Below, in pieces: positions 1-9,262 of a stretch of 64,000 nucleotides of DNA; positions within the stretch are counted from its first letter, which is position 1; each line of letters starts with the position of its first letter. The DNA is from Rhynchopus euleeides (Eukaryota > Euglenozoa > Diplonemea > Diplonemida > Diplonemidae). The stretch is from contig OY723304.1 in the NCBI GenBank assembly GCA_963210315.1, positions 1,674,001-1,738,000 of the forward strand, given 5' to 3'. The translations under genes were made by a program, and so were the position numbers. The notes under the pieces are model-generated. The model saw only the letters and a program-made list of their open reading frames with translations, was not told where the DNA came from and ran no database searches.

Positions 1-390
1 ACCTGCGACGCCCGCGCCGGCAACACCGGCACCGGCGACACCCGCGCCTGCAACAGTGGCGCCTGCTACGCCGTTGCCTGCTGGGTCGACGTTTTCTCCG
101 CCAACACCTGCACCTGCCACACCGGCACCGGCTACACCTGCGCCAGCCACTCCGGCACCGGCTACATCTGCGCCTGCCACACCCGCACCGGCTACATCTG
201 CGCCTGCTACACCTGCACCAGCCACGCCTGCACCTGCTACACCTGCGCCAGCCACACCGGCACCGGCTACACCTGCGCCTGCCACACCCGCACCGGCTAC
301 GCCTGCACCTGTTACACCTGCGCCTGCCACACCGGCACCTGCCACACCGTTGCCTCCTGGGGCGAGCCTTTCACCCCCGACACCCGCTCC
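1..390 (+). repeat. 15-bp minisatellite coding for Pro-Ala-Pro-Ala-Thr units
   Basis: Near-identical 15-base units translate as PAPAT in the + frame starting at base 2. Two related interruptions, reading PLPAGSTFSPPTPAP (about 71-115) and PLPPGASLSPPTPAP (about 349-390), mark a higher-order repeat. The array is open in more than one frame, so reading frame cannot be judged from openness alone here. Confidence 0.85.
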
Positions 391-2316
391 GATCACTGCG
401 GCGCCCGTCACTGCGACCCCCCCCGCCCCGCCTGTCCCCCCTGTGCCGGCACCACCCACCCCGCCGGCCCCTCCAGTGCCGATCCCCCCAGTCCCTGCAC
501 CTCCGACACCTCCGACACCACCCCGGCCCCCGTCCCCCACACCGCCCACCCCGCCACGCCCTCCGGTCCCCACACCTCCTGTGCCGACACCGCCCCGGCC
601 CGGCCCCCGGTGCCAGTCCCGCCGACACCGCCGCGCCCTCCTGTCCCGACACCTCCGACACCACCGAGACCTCCGACTCCGACGAGGCCTCCGACACCGA
701 CACCACCCCGTCCGACCCCCCGTCCGGGGCCGGTCATCCCGGTCCCTGTCCCGCCTGTTCCACCGGCACCCACACGGTTCGTGACACCAGTCCCGTTGAC
801 CCGCCCCCCGACGGCGCGTCCCACACCGTTCCCCACCCGCCCTGGCGGGTTCCCCCCGCCACCGCTCACACCGAGGCCCACGGCAACGCCTGGTGTCCCG
901 CAGCCGCCCCCTGCAGGGGGCGGCTCACCGCGCGACCCGCGCACTGTGACTCCGGGGTCGCCACCCAGTGTCATTATCCCCACCACCGGCACCACGGGCT
1001 TCTGGCGCCAGGTGCAGGGCGAGGATGTGCACGACTCGAACCCTGTGGTGCCCAACGGGGTCAGCACCGTGTCCGACCCCAGCGCACCGCAGGGCACCGG
1101 CTCCGTGCTCGCCGTTGGGATCAACCGCGACGGGCAGGGCTCCTCCAACGCGCTCTTCTCCGCCACACAGGGGGGCCAGATCCTTTACCTCCGTGATGCC
1201 ATCTCCGGAAGCCTCGGTGCCGGCAGGTGGCCCCTCGGGTATTACAACCGCCTCGAGTTCTACGTCTACACCCCACCTCTCGTGGGGTCGGGTGCCCCGG
1301 ATGGGGAGTACAACCTGGAGGTTGGGACGTACCTGCGCTCGCCTGGCTCGCCGACGAATCTCGCGGTGTCGTCGGGCGATGGGGGTGGGCAGTACTTCCA
1401 CAACTTCAAGGTGCCGTACACCGGTGGGTGGCATAAGGTTGTGCTGGACATCCACCCGGTGCACAAGCTGTCGGATGACATCAACAAGGAGCAGGGTGTG
1501 CAGGGGCAAGGGTGGGTTGCCGGAGGGGAGACTTACAACTACATCGACAGCATCACGCAGATGTCACTCAACCTGCGCACCGGGAGCGATGTACCTGTTG
1601 GGGAGCAGCAGTGGAAGGCAACTGGCTTCCGCGCCTTCCGCGAGGAGTTTGTGGAGAACGAGGAACAGGTGTACAACATGGGGGGCAGCGCCGTCGTGTC
1701 GGAGGATGGCACACAGAGGCTCTCCGTGGGGTGGGCGCGCAACAAGGACCAGAACACGCTCCCCCATGAGGTGCGCGTCTCCACGTCTGATATCCACGCC
1801 AACGGGTGGGACAGCGCCGCTCCCATCGGATACACAACCCCCCCGGGTGTGCAGGGGAGGAACGGGATGCACGTCGACACGAACAACCTCCCCATCAGCA
1901 TGGCGTCTGCCGAATACATTTATGTGGCGGTCCGCCCGCAGGGCTCCGACACCTTCAAGCAGGTCATGCTTCCGGTGCAGCGTATCCCCGCCGGGGTTGC
2001 GGCGGCGGAGACTGACGACTCGGATGATTACCCGTTCCGCCTGACGATGTTTATAATCGGGATGGCGACGATCTGCATGATGTCGCTGTTTGCCCTGTAT
2101 TACATCTCGCGCCACATCCCACGCAACGTGGCGTACCTCGCGGGCTCGAAGGACAGGCGCGAGGAGGAGGAAGAAAACCAGAAATCGGTGGGTGGGTCGT
2201 CGTACAACACGCAGGGGTACGACTACTCTCCCTCGGGGCGGAGCTACGGGTCGGAGTATGGGATGTCGTATGCTGACGGCGTGCCAAACCCAGGACAGTC
2301 AGCGGGTGCCCTCTAG
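1..2316 (+). CDS. Partial gene: Pro/Thr-rich stalk, single-pass cell-surface protein (frame change near 600)
   Basis: The 5' end lies outside the window; the stop is TAG at 2314-2316. Bases 2 to about 600 read as Pro-Ala-Thr repeats followed by PPxP-type Pro-rich repeats. The same Pro-rich pattern then continues in the neighbouring frame from about base 601 to the end, so one base appears missing (or two extra) in the C/G-rich run at 593-610. After the stalk comes a roughly 330-residue domain (about 970-2000) rich in Gly, aromatic and beta-prone residues, resembling a secreted beta-sandwich, but I cannot assign a family. A hydrophobic segment at about 2041-2100 is followed by basic residues and an acidic, Tyr/Ser/Gly-rich tail, giving a type I topology with an outside N-terminus. 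The stalk looks mucin-like and O-glycosylated (inference). The frame change may be a sequencing error, a pseudogene lesion or a splice I cannot see. Confidence 0.72.
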   Translation, partial: TCDARAGNTGTGDTRACNSGACYAVACWVDVFSANTCTCHTGTGYTCASHSGTGYICACHTRTGYICACYTCTSHACTCYTCASHTGTGYTCACHTRTGYACTCYTCACHTGTCHTVASWGEPFTPDTRSDHCGARHCDPPRPACPPCAGTTHPAGPSSADPPSPCTSDTSDTTPAPVPHTAHPATPSGPHTSCADTAPARPPVPVPPTPPRPPVPTPPTPPRPPTPTRPPTPTPPRPTPRPGPVIPVPVPPVPPAPTRFVTPVPLTRPPTARPTPFPTRPGGFPPPPLTPRPTATPGVPQPPPAGGGSPRDPRTVTPGSPPSVIIPTTGTTGFWRQVQGEDVHDSNPVVPNGVSTVSDPSAPQGTGSVLAVGINRDGQGSSNALFSATQGGQILYLRDAISGSLGAGRWPLGYYNRLEFYVYTPPLVGSGAPDGEYNLEVGTYLRSPGSPTNLAVSSGDGGGQYFHNFKVPYTGGWHKVVLDIHPVHKLSDDINKEQGVQGQGWVAGGETYNYIDSITQMSLNLRTGSDVPVGEQQWKATGFRAFREEFVENEEQVYNMGGSAVVSEDGTQRLSVGWARNKDQNTLPHEVRVSTSDIHANGWDSAAPIGYTTPPGVQGRNGMHVDTNNLPISMASAEYIYVAVRPQGSDTFKQVMLPVQRIPAGVAAAETDDSDDYPFRLTMFIIGMATICMMSLFALYYISRHIPRNVAYLAGSKDRREEEEENQKSVGGSSYNTQGYDYSPSGRSYGSEYGMSYADGVPNPGQSAGAL

Positions 2317-5300
2317 AGAATATAGCGTGTGTCACATGCGGGTTGTCGGGCTTCTCCGTGCCCTTTCTTCTGAAACCCGTTCTAAACGTACCGTGCTGAG
2401 GCCGGGATACCCCCCTTTGCACCAGCCCCTTTGGTTGTTGAAGCAACACAAAATGAGGGGGGGGGGGGCGGCAGTTCGGCGCGTCTCATCTGAGCCATCA
2501 TTCCTGTGTGTCCTGCCTCCTGCAAACTATAAACGAGGGGGGCAGGGCAACAAGGGAGAGATGGGCTCGTGATGAGGTGTGTGTATGTGTGTGCATCTTG
2601 CAAAGAAAATGCAATATTATCCCCTCCAGCTCCCCCTCCCCACCCACGCCCCGTGTGCTCCCGTATATACTCTACATATTGTCCGGCTCCCGCCCTCTCC
2701 TTTATAGTTCGACTCTATCTCGATGTCCTTCTTCTTCCTACCCCGTCTGCCACTGTGTATGGCACTATGTGTGCGTGTTTTGCCCTTTCTTTTTTATTCA
2801 CGAGTTGATATCATTGACACCCCCCAGTGAAGTCACATTTTTTGCGCCTTGTTTCTTGTTCAAGTGATCATGCATTGTATCCTCCAATGCTGAATCGTGA
2901 ATGAAGGGCTCCGTCGCCAGAACGTAACGCGGGGCTGGCCCCGGATGGGTTGTGCGCGCAGCCTTTCATTTTCTTATCTTTTTGCCCGACCCCCCCCCCC
3001 TTCTTTTCTTGTTTCTTCTGCCCTCACCGGCACCACCGAGTGTTTCCCTGCCTTGCTGGCACCCCCCCTCACCACACCCCCTCCACCACCACCCTTCCCA
3101 CCCTTTCTGCAAAGCAATAATGTCAAAGCAAAAAAGAACCCGGCATGGCACTGTGCCGCCGCGGGCAAAGCATGTTGTCCCCACACACCACTGCCACAAC
3201 AACCGCTTCCCCCGCTGGCACAGATGCCCCGAACCCGCTACACCACCTGTTGGGCACAGGCTGAATCCATGGATTGTACGGCGTGTTTATTCACGCCATG
3301 GCCTCCCCCACCCCCTTGTCACTTTCTCCGAGCTGCTTGAGGTGTGGGTGTTGCTTGGTGCAGATAACGCACACCTGGGTGGTGGGGCTAGGTGTCTGCG
3401 AAAATGAGATCGGAGCAAACCCGCGCAGTAGGCGTTCCGGCCCGAGTGGCAAAAATGGGGCGGTGGTCACACCTGCCCAACGCTCGCGGGTTTGAAAGGT
3501 TTACCTTGCGCTGTGTAAGTATCATGTTTTGCATTGCGCAGTTGCCCACTGTGTACACATATACGGGCCGAAAATCGTGTGCGAGTCCTTTGTTGTAGTA
3601 TGGTGTGCCAGAGGCATACCCGTTATTGCCCTGCAGAGCGGAGAGAGAATCAACACATCCCAGGTTCTTCTCCAGGCAACACTCTCCCCTGCCAGCCTTT
3701 TGCAGCGGCACTGTTGCGATTCAACAGTGCAGCTGCAACTCTTGCGAGGCACTTCACCGCCCTTCTTTTGCCAGCCTTTTGCAGCGGCACTGTTGCGCAT
3801 TCCGCAGTGCAGCTGCAACTCTTGCAAGGCACGAGGCACTTCCCCGCCCTTCTTTTTCTTACACGCTTCTGTCCTTGGACATCCCCCTTCGATTGTGCAG
3901 CCCGGGAAAAACTCCCTCCTCCCGCCCCCCGCCCCTCATCCGTCATATCAGGAGAACACGCGTGCTGCCTCGAAGTTCTTTCTACCCCTTCCCATTTCCC
4001 CTGCGTGCGCTTTCCCCATACGGACGTCGCCCCGTCTCTGGGGAATAGCTTCCCTTCCCTGCGTATATCACCCACCCCCCCCCCCCCCTCCCGGCTGGTT
4101 CTTTTCTACTGTGCAGCATGGCGGGTGTGTTTTTCACAAACAAAAATCAGGTCTGCTTCACAGGCAACCGGTTCCGCAATCATCCTTCCCCAAAGTGTGA
4201 TTTTTTTTTCTTCTGCCCGCTGCTGCCTTTAGGGAGAATGGGTTTCGCGATATTTTCTCTCTATTTTTTTTCTTTCCCTTCAAAAAGCAAGATAAGGGCT
4301 GTTGTTTGTGCGCCAACAAATCCTTGTGTCACCTTGGACACAGTTTCTTTTGGTGCGGAGGGGAAAGAGTGTGTCTGTCGGCTGCCCCCCCCCCTCACTC
4401 TCCTCGTCTCATCACTCAATCCCGTTCCCCGATAGCTTAACAATCGTTCAAATCGTTCAAAATGCCAACGAATACTGTTGGCCTGACGTTCCGCTCATGC
4501 GGGCTGTCACGTGTGTTGTGCCCCCCCCCCCCCTTTATTTGGAAGAGCAGCTTGCTTTTTCGCACCAAAAAAATGGCTTTGTGGCAGCGTTCGGTATCCT
4601 GCACACACACAATGCGTTCGCACGAAACAAAAATGTGTACATGCGTCCACTCCAAGTTCTTCCCCCATCCGCCCCCCCCCCCCCCACACACACCCCCACC
4701 AACTGCGGCACCTTCTTCCGCGTCTAGTAGTAGAATTTCAAAAGAATTTGGAGATACCCCACCCCCACCCCCACCCCTACCCCTCCACCCACCCGCGACC
4801 TGCGACCTGCGACGGGACACATCGACTTCCCCCAACCCTCTAGATGGGGGAGGGGGCGGTGGTGGTGATTCTGGTTCGCTCGACACCAAGTGAGCTGCGG
4901 GAGTGGTGCCTTGATATGATGATCGAAATCATTGGAGGGCGGTCTTCTCCGGGGCGGCATGCGCCCAGGGAAGCTGGCCCTCCTGGTGCACCTCCGCGGC
5001 TTGGGCTGGGCATAGGTAGTGCGGTGCGGGGGTTGTGTGTGTCATGTGTGTGTTGATCGCAGAGCCCCTCAGCCTTCTCGCGGTGTGAACAGAGGGCAAA
5101 AAATCACCCCCCCCCCCCCCTTCCAGCAAGTGATGTTTCGCTTCCCGACTATATTTACGTTCTTATTCCGTGCAGGCGAGGGGGGAATAAGCTGCCTGCC
5201 ACAGCTGCAGCCAGGGGTGCTCTGTGCAGCAGAGTCGACACCAGACAGGGAAAAACAGGAATCGGGCCTGGCACTCCCCCCCCCCCCCCCACCCCGGAAA

Positions 5301-5540
5301 TCGTTTTCGTTCGGCATATTTTCTTCTAACATTCAAGCTCACAATGGGCGGCTAAACTAATGTTGCCTGTGCCTGATCTTGATGTATAGGATTGTGCAAG
5401 TCTGCGCGATCGTCCCCCTTCCCGCCCCCCCCCCCCCCCCCGCTCCCTCCCCCAATCCACGAGGCGATACCAAGTGCCCCTGGCTAGCCGGATCCGGTTA
5501 TATGGCGGCGGTCTCCCATACCCAGGGCTTCCCACAATCT
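2317..5540. other. Non-coding intergenic DNA, low complexity
   Basis: No convincing gene. The stretch is pyrimidine-rich on the + strand, with many C runs of 9-16 bases (near 2990, 4076, 4520, 4673, 5106, 5278 and 5425) and one G run (2459). Short open frames overlap in several frames and are Pro- or Gly-rich, as expected from homopolymers. It contains the 79-bp tandem repeat at 3691-3857 and a fragment at 4281-4320 of a repeat also seen near 9226 and 44275. Confidence 0.7.
3691..3857. repeat. Two 79-bp tandem units, each with a hairpin
   Basis: Units start at 3691 and 3770 with the same opening (gccagccttttgcagcggca). Each carries a stem: in unit 1 gcactgttg pairs perfectly with caacagtgc across five bases. 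Unit 2 keeps the outer stem (gcactg/cagtgc) with changed inner bases. Both end in agctgcaactcttgc followed by an AGGCAC motif. Confidence 0.8.
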
Positions 5541-6071
5541 TCATCCCTCTAAAAAGTCATGACGATTTTTTCCACAGAAAAAAAGGCTCTCAAAAAAAAA
5601 ATTTCCGCCGCGCGCTTCGCGCGCGGCGGCTTCGGCTATGATGCTCGGTGGGCCATGCGGCCGGGTCACAGGTTGCGCCACATCTTGCGGCGACTCCTCT
5701 TCATCTTCAGAGAGAGGGTAGTCCAGCAGCTCTGGGGTGGCGGTCCGCTGCCTCTTCAGGTCGGGGGGCTGTGAGCGAGACCGCGACCGCGACCGCGACC
5801 GCGACCGCGAGCCAGAGGGCTGGGGCACTGGAGGCGCAGGGGCAGGACCCGGGGCAGATGCAGGAAGGACACGCTTGTTCCGCTTGTCGTCCTTTTCGAT
5901 GAAGTCCAGGAGGGCTTTCTTCGACTGGTACGCCTTGGGGAGTTGAATGTGGCGGTACCGAGCCTGCTCAAGCAGGATGTCGCGGTCTTTCTGGAATGCC
6001 GAGTAATCCAGGCGGATCTTGGATGCGTCGACATTCCTTCTTGCACCGAAGCCAAAAGCCGCCAGTGACAT
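5541..6071 (-). CDS. Small RS-repeat protein, 176 aa, function unknown
   Basis: An open frame on the minus strand can start at 6179, but the ATG at 6069-6071 follows a pyrimidine-rich leader and opens with MSLAAFGFGARRN, so I prefer it. The N-terminal third is charged and probably helical, with a FIEKDDKRNKR-type basic patch. A Pro/Ala linker follows, then a run of alternating Arg-Ser (about 5775-5812, from a GACCGC hexamer repeat on the + strand) and an acidic Ser/Asp/Glu stretch. RS repeats and basic patches suggest nuclear RNA-related or DNA-associated protein, but no domain is recognised. The C-terminus runs through a perfect GC hairpin (5605-5629), which is odd for coding DNA. It lies just outside the left end of the transposon at 6281 and could be a host gene or part of a larger element. 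Confidence 0.5.
   Translation of the reverse strand: MSLAAFGFGARRNVDASKIRLDYSAFQKDRDILLEQARYRHIQLPKAYQSKKALLDFIEKDDKRNKRVLPASAPGPAPAPPVPQPSGSRSRSRSRSRSRSQPPDLKRQRTATPELLDYPLSEDEEESPQDVAQPVTRPHGPPSIIAEAAAREARGGNFFFESLFFCGKNRHDFLEG
5605..5629. repeat. Perfect GC hairpin with GAA/TTC loop
   Basis: The 11-base arm ccgccgcgcgc pairs perfectly with gcgcgcggcgg across a ttc loop. On the minus strand the loop reads GAA. A similar GCGCGC-gaa-GCGCGC hairpin lies inside the hAT-type element at 54484-54508. Confidence 0.8.
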
Positions 6072-6280
6072 GTTGTGGGAAGGGATATGGGGGTTGGATG
6101 AAACTGTGCGGGTGATGAGTGTAGATGGAACAGAAGGAGGGAGGCGGGTCGACCTGCGTGTGCAGTAGCAAACATCCAATTCCTGAACGATTTTGAGCCT
6201 TTCTTGCGACGTCGGATGGCGTCTCAGTGATGGCTCCTTCCGTGCGGAAACCTTTCATGCAACAAGCTGTATGCCTGGTA

Positions 6281-6436
6281 CACGGTGGACTCCAGCGGCC
6301 CTAGCGGGAGTCTGGGAGCGGGAGTCTGAGCGGATGTCAAAGACTCCCGCTAGCGGGAGTCTATACTCCCGCTAGGGGGAGTCTGACTCCCCCTAGCGGG
6401 AGTCTTTTCACCTATTTTCATCCATTTTTCCCATGA
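6281..6436 (+). repeat. Left terminal inverted repeat with stacked palindromes
   Basis: It starts CACGGTGGACTCCAGCGG. A perfect 22-base palindrome centred on CCGCTAGCGG sits at 6341-6362. At about 6366-6404 two 19-base arms (ACTCCCGCTAGGGGGAGTC and its complement) face each other across one base. It ends at catttttcccatgata (to 6436). Confidence 0.85.
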
Positions 6437-6595
6437 TATAGTTACAGTCTACTGGCGTGGGGGGTAAAATCATGGTGGAAGAGGGATGGGGAGGGGCTTG
6501 TTTTGCTTCTGTCAGTTTCCCCGGACTCTGGACTACCTACCTATCCTCCTGGTAGCGGCTACACCTGCGGAGGTGAGCGGTTAGAATTTGAGGTG

Positions 6596-7732
6596 TCAAA
6601 GTGCGGCCATCGCCTGTCGTAGTTGTGTTACACCTTGGGCAAGACAAGCCATCCTGCAGGCCTCATCTTCTTCGTCAGAACTGTCATCCCCCTCCTGCTG
6701 TGCGCGTTGGTCAAGCGTGCTCAAAGTCGCCTCGGATGACACGAATGGTGTGAAAGTCGCCCCCAGCGGGATTGGCATTTTGCACAAGCAGAGCGATAAT
6801 TTGCGGTGTCCTTCGGGGAACCGGAACAGGAAGTAGGGCGCGCTGATGGGTTCAACGAAGTCCTGTGTGTTGCAGTGCACAAACCCCTTCTGCAGCTGTG
6901 TCAACTGTGTGCAAAGAACATACACAGCCAATCTATGAGCGTGTCGGGTGTGCAGACACGGACACAGGATGACTTCTCTATACCCGAGGATCCCGTCCTG
7001 CGACAGGTGCGCAACCTTCCAAGGCATGCCCGATGCGCGCCGCTTCTCTTCTGCCATCGCAAGATCTCTCTCGTAAGTTGCGGAGCTGGCGATTGTAACG
7101 GCATCTTTCTTGCGATGTCCGTTCTCTGCTTCTTCAAATTCGTCGTTGTTCTGCAGAGGCACTGCATCTTCTGGAGCCCACCAATGATGGAGACTGTGTA
7201 CGTAGGCATTGCGCGTTGATCCCTTTTCGGCATGCTCCATCAACCAGTGAAATATATGCCCTGAGATCCGAGCACGCAAGAAGGGAATCCGGGCTGACTC
7301 ATCCTTGCATCCCCAGAAGCGCCAGGGGATGTCTGCATACCGGAAATGCATGAGGTCTGCAAGGGAGACAAAGAGGTAGCGGAACAAGCCCTTGTAGGTG
7401 TGTCCTGTGACAGGCAAGCACGACCTTCCGGAACTGAGCACCTGTCCCATGCTGCGACACATTCAGTGCAAGGTTTGTACAGGTCTTGTCGAATATTTTT
7501 TTGTTGTCTCATCCAGTACCCTGATCAGCCGCATGGCGATCCCCTTGCAGTCATGGAGTGCTGGGGTGACGTAGCGGGCATTGGGAAGCACACCTGCCAA
7601 GAGGGAGGGGTAGCCAGCCTCTTTCATCTCAGAGAGAGTCAGGTGCGGGTATCGATGCACCTGTTGATACCAGCGTTCTTCTGGGATGTCGCACAGTGAG
7701 CATCGGTGCCCTCGCCCCCCGCATCGCCTCAT
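6596..7732 (-). pseudogene. Transposon protein ORF interrupted by in-frame TGA
   Basis: Two open stretches lie in the same minus-strand frame: 7732-7463 (89 codons) and 7462-6596 (288 codons). They are separated by a single TGA (7463-7465), followed directly by ATG. The first part has a CSLC motif, a Trp/Tyr-rich patch and LHDCKGIAMRLIRVLDE. The second has SLADLMHFRYADIPWRFWGCK, HIFHWLMEHAEKG and LHHWWAPED, and an acidic C-terminus (EGDDSSDEEDE). The Cys/His/Trp-rich character and position between the inverted ends suggest a transposition protein, but I recognise no catalytic triad or named family. The clean one-codon interruption suggests recent decay, or TGA readthrough. Confidence 0.55.
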
Positions 7733-7751
7733 TGTTGCCCACTGCTGATCT

Positions 7752-7848
7752 ATACTCCCGCTAGCGGGAGTTGGACTCCCCCTAGTTGAGACTCCCGAAA
7801 AGGGTTAAACCCGGTAGTGGTACCCTACCCCCGCTGGAGTCCACCGTG
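7752..7848. repeat. Internal copy of the right terminal inverted repeat
   Basis: The sequence tatactcccgctagcgggag onward repeats the element's right end (8540-8629) through GGAGTCCACCGTG at 7836-7848, with about 15 extra bases near 7808-7822. It lies between the two minus-strand ORFs, so either 6281-7848 is a complete element beside a second right end, or two related elements are joined. Confidence 0.8.
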
Positions 7849-7997
7849 CAAGGCCGGATCAGCCCACGGGTGGGTTTGAGGAAGAAATCTGGGGGGGCAA
7901 ATTTTGCTGCGACTTCCGGTTTCACCCGGCCGAACTCCAGCATCTATCCAGACCCACGGTGCCAAGCCGTTCGCCCGTGTCGCGATCATTCGCGGCT

Positions 7998-8378
7998 TCA
8001 GGCTGCCCCCGACGACACGTTTGTATCCTGCACCTTGCCATACTTCGCCTCCACCTTGTATATGACGGAGAGCGCCCTCCTTCCGCATCGTTGCGACTTC
8101 CCTGACAGCGAACTTATCCATGTCAGGGAAGACATGGCGATGATTGCGTTGGCCACCTGGGTGCTGTGCTGGTGGAGCTCCTTGCTCAACACCGTTGCTA
8201 GGAGCCTTCTAATGGATCCCAGTGTCAGCACACTGCCCCCTTTTTTAACAGGGAAGGCCGTGCAAAAATCATGCACAATGTTCGTCGCCTCCGCAGCCTC
8301 GGGACTCTCTGCGCTCTTCTTCTTCTTAATCGACTTTGCCGCCGGCTTCGCTGCCGGCTTCGTTGTCGTCTTCCCCAT
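7998..8378 (-). CDS. 126-aa Lys/Ala-tailed protein inside the transposon
   Basis: The protein opens MGKTTTKPAAKPAAKSIKKKK, a linker-histone-like basic tail. A compact, probably helical body of about 90 residues follows, with GSIRRLLATVLSKELHQHSTQVANAIIAM. The basic tail and helix-strap-helix pattern vaguely recall small chromatin proteins, but I see no diagnostic histone or HMG motif. It precedes the longer interrupted ORF on the same strand and ends about 150 bases before the internal inverted-repeat copy. It may be an accessory DNA-binding protein of the element or a captured host fragment. Confidence 0.42.
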   Translation of the reverse strand: MGKTTTKPAAKPAAKSIKKKKSAESPEAAEATNIVHDFCTAFPVKKGGSVLTLGSIRRLLATVLSKELHQHSTQVANAIIAMSSLTWISSLSGKSQRCGRRALSVIYKVEAKYGKVQDTNVSSGAA

Positions 8379-8472
8379 TTTTGTGAATCAGGTCTGCGAG
8401 CTGGGATGGGTGGAAACGTCCGTTTCGTTTGGTGTGGCTGTACTTCAGTGACGAGTGCCACATTGCATAGGT

Positions 8473-8629
8473 ATCATGGGAAAAATGAGTGAAAATAGGT
8501 GAAAAGACTCCCGCTAGGGGGAGTCAGACTCCCCCTAGCGGGAGTATAGACTCCCGCTAGCGGGAGTTGGACTCCCCCTAGTTGAGACTCCCGAAAAGGG
8601 TTACCCTACCCCCGCTGGAGTCCACCGTG
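8473..8629 (-). repeat. Right terminal inverted repeat
   Basis: This is the inverted counterpart of 6281-6436, from tatcatgggaaaaatgag at 8473 to CCACCGTG at 8629. The outer 18 bases and inner 95 or so bases match the left end; the middle differs. TA follows at 8630. Confidence 0.85.
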
Positions 8630-8836
8630 TAGAACCAGGCCAAACCGGGAAGCCCAAAAATGAGGAAAATCCTCAGCCCCCCAAAAAAAAATCTTGAAGA
8701 AAATCTTCAATCCCAAAAAGTGGGAAAATGGGGGGAAAAAAATGACGATTTCTTCGGGAAAATCGTCTTAGGGGAAGCCCTGCCCATACCCCTACCCCCC
8801 TCCGCCCTTTTGATATATATTTCAAACCCACCCACA

Positions 8837-8871
<35 letters not shown>

Positions 8872-9088
8872 CGTCCTTTTGAGTCCCCCCCACTCCCTTC
8901 AGCAGGCCCAATCGCGCATCTTATTGCCCCACCCCTCACCCCGCCCCTGAACTGTCTCGCTTCAGATATATCAGGAAATCATAAGATTGGATCTGTGCAT
9001 CCCGCACAATCCCCTGCCTGGTCAAAGTGCCCCCATTTTGATTCGCGGCTGTGTTGACAGTTCGGCTTCGCCAACTGAGGATGAGTGA

Positions 9089-9262
9089 TGGGGTAGTTTT
9101 CCGTGATACCTTTTTTACTGCAACAGGGCTCCTGTCGGTGCCAAAAATGATGGTAGGCAGCGCTTTGGGAAGCAAATACAGCCTCCTCATCAGGCGACGG
9201 AGTTGCTTTTGGTTTTGCCCGGATTTGGCGCACAAAACATCAGCCTTATCTTTTTTTTTGCT
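9089..9262 (-). repeat. Interspersed repeat relic
   Basis: Read on the minus strand it contains AGATAAGGCTGATGTTTTGT and GCGCCAAA, then CAAAGCGCTGCCTACCATC and GACAGGAGCCCTGTTGCAGT. The + strand at 44271-44370 has the same order of matches with a short internal deletion, and 4281-4320 retains only the first block. An open minus-strand frame (8936-9289) covers it but is not shared by the other copies. Confidence 0.6.

Larger units (their letters stand above)
6281..8629. mobile_element. DNA transposon with CACGGTGGACTCC inverted ends
   Basis: The left end CACGGTGGACTCC (6281-6293) and right end GGAGTCCACCGTG (8617-8629) are inverted copies, flanked on both sides by TA, a likely 2-bp target duplication. 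Homology continues inward: a block of about 95 bases ending near 6436 matches the reverse complement of the block from 8473. These blocks are made of palindromes built on GACTCCCGCTAG and CTAGGGGGAGTC. A third, internal right-type end lies at 7752-7848. The minus strand carries a 126-aa ORF (7998-8378) and a longer, stop-interrupted ORF (6596-7732). The CAC start and 2-bp duplication resemble the CACTA/Mirage/Chapaev group, but no transposase catalytic motif is recognised, so the superfamily is open. Confidence 0.82.

Noticed and set aside
968..2044. 358-codon + strand frame inside the first gene
   Set aside because: Arg/Ser/Thr-rich out-of-frame shadow; the 601-2316 frame has a coherent ectodomain and membrane helix.
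2959..5450. CRISPR-like or other regularly spaced repeats
   Set aside because: The C runs are irregular in spacing and length, with no conserved direct repeat and spacer structure.
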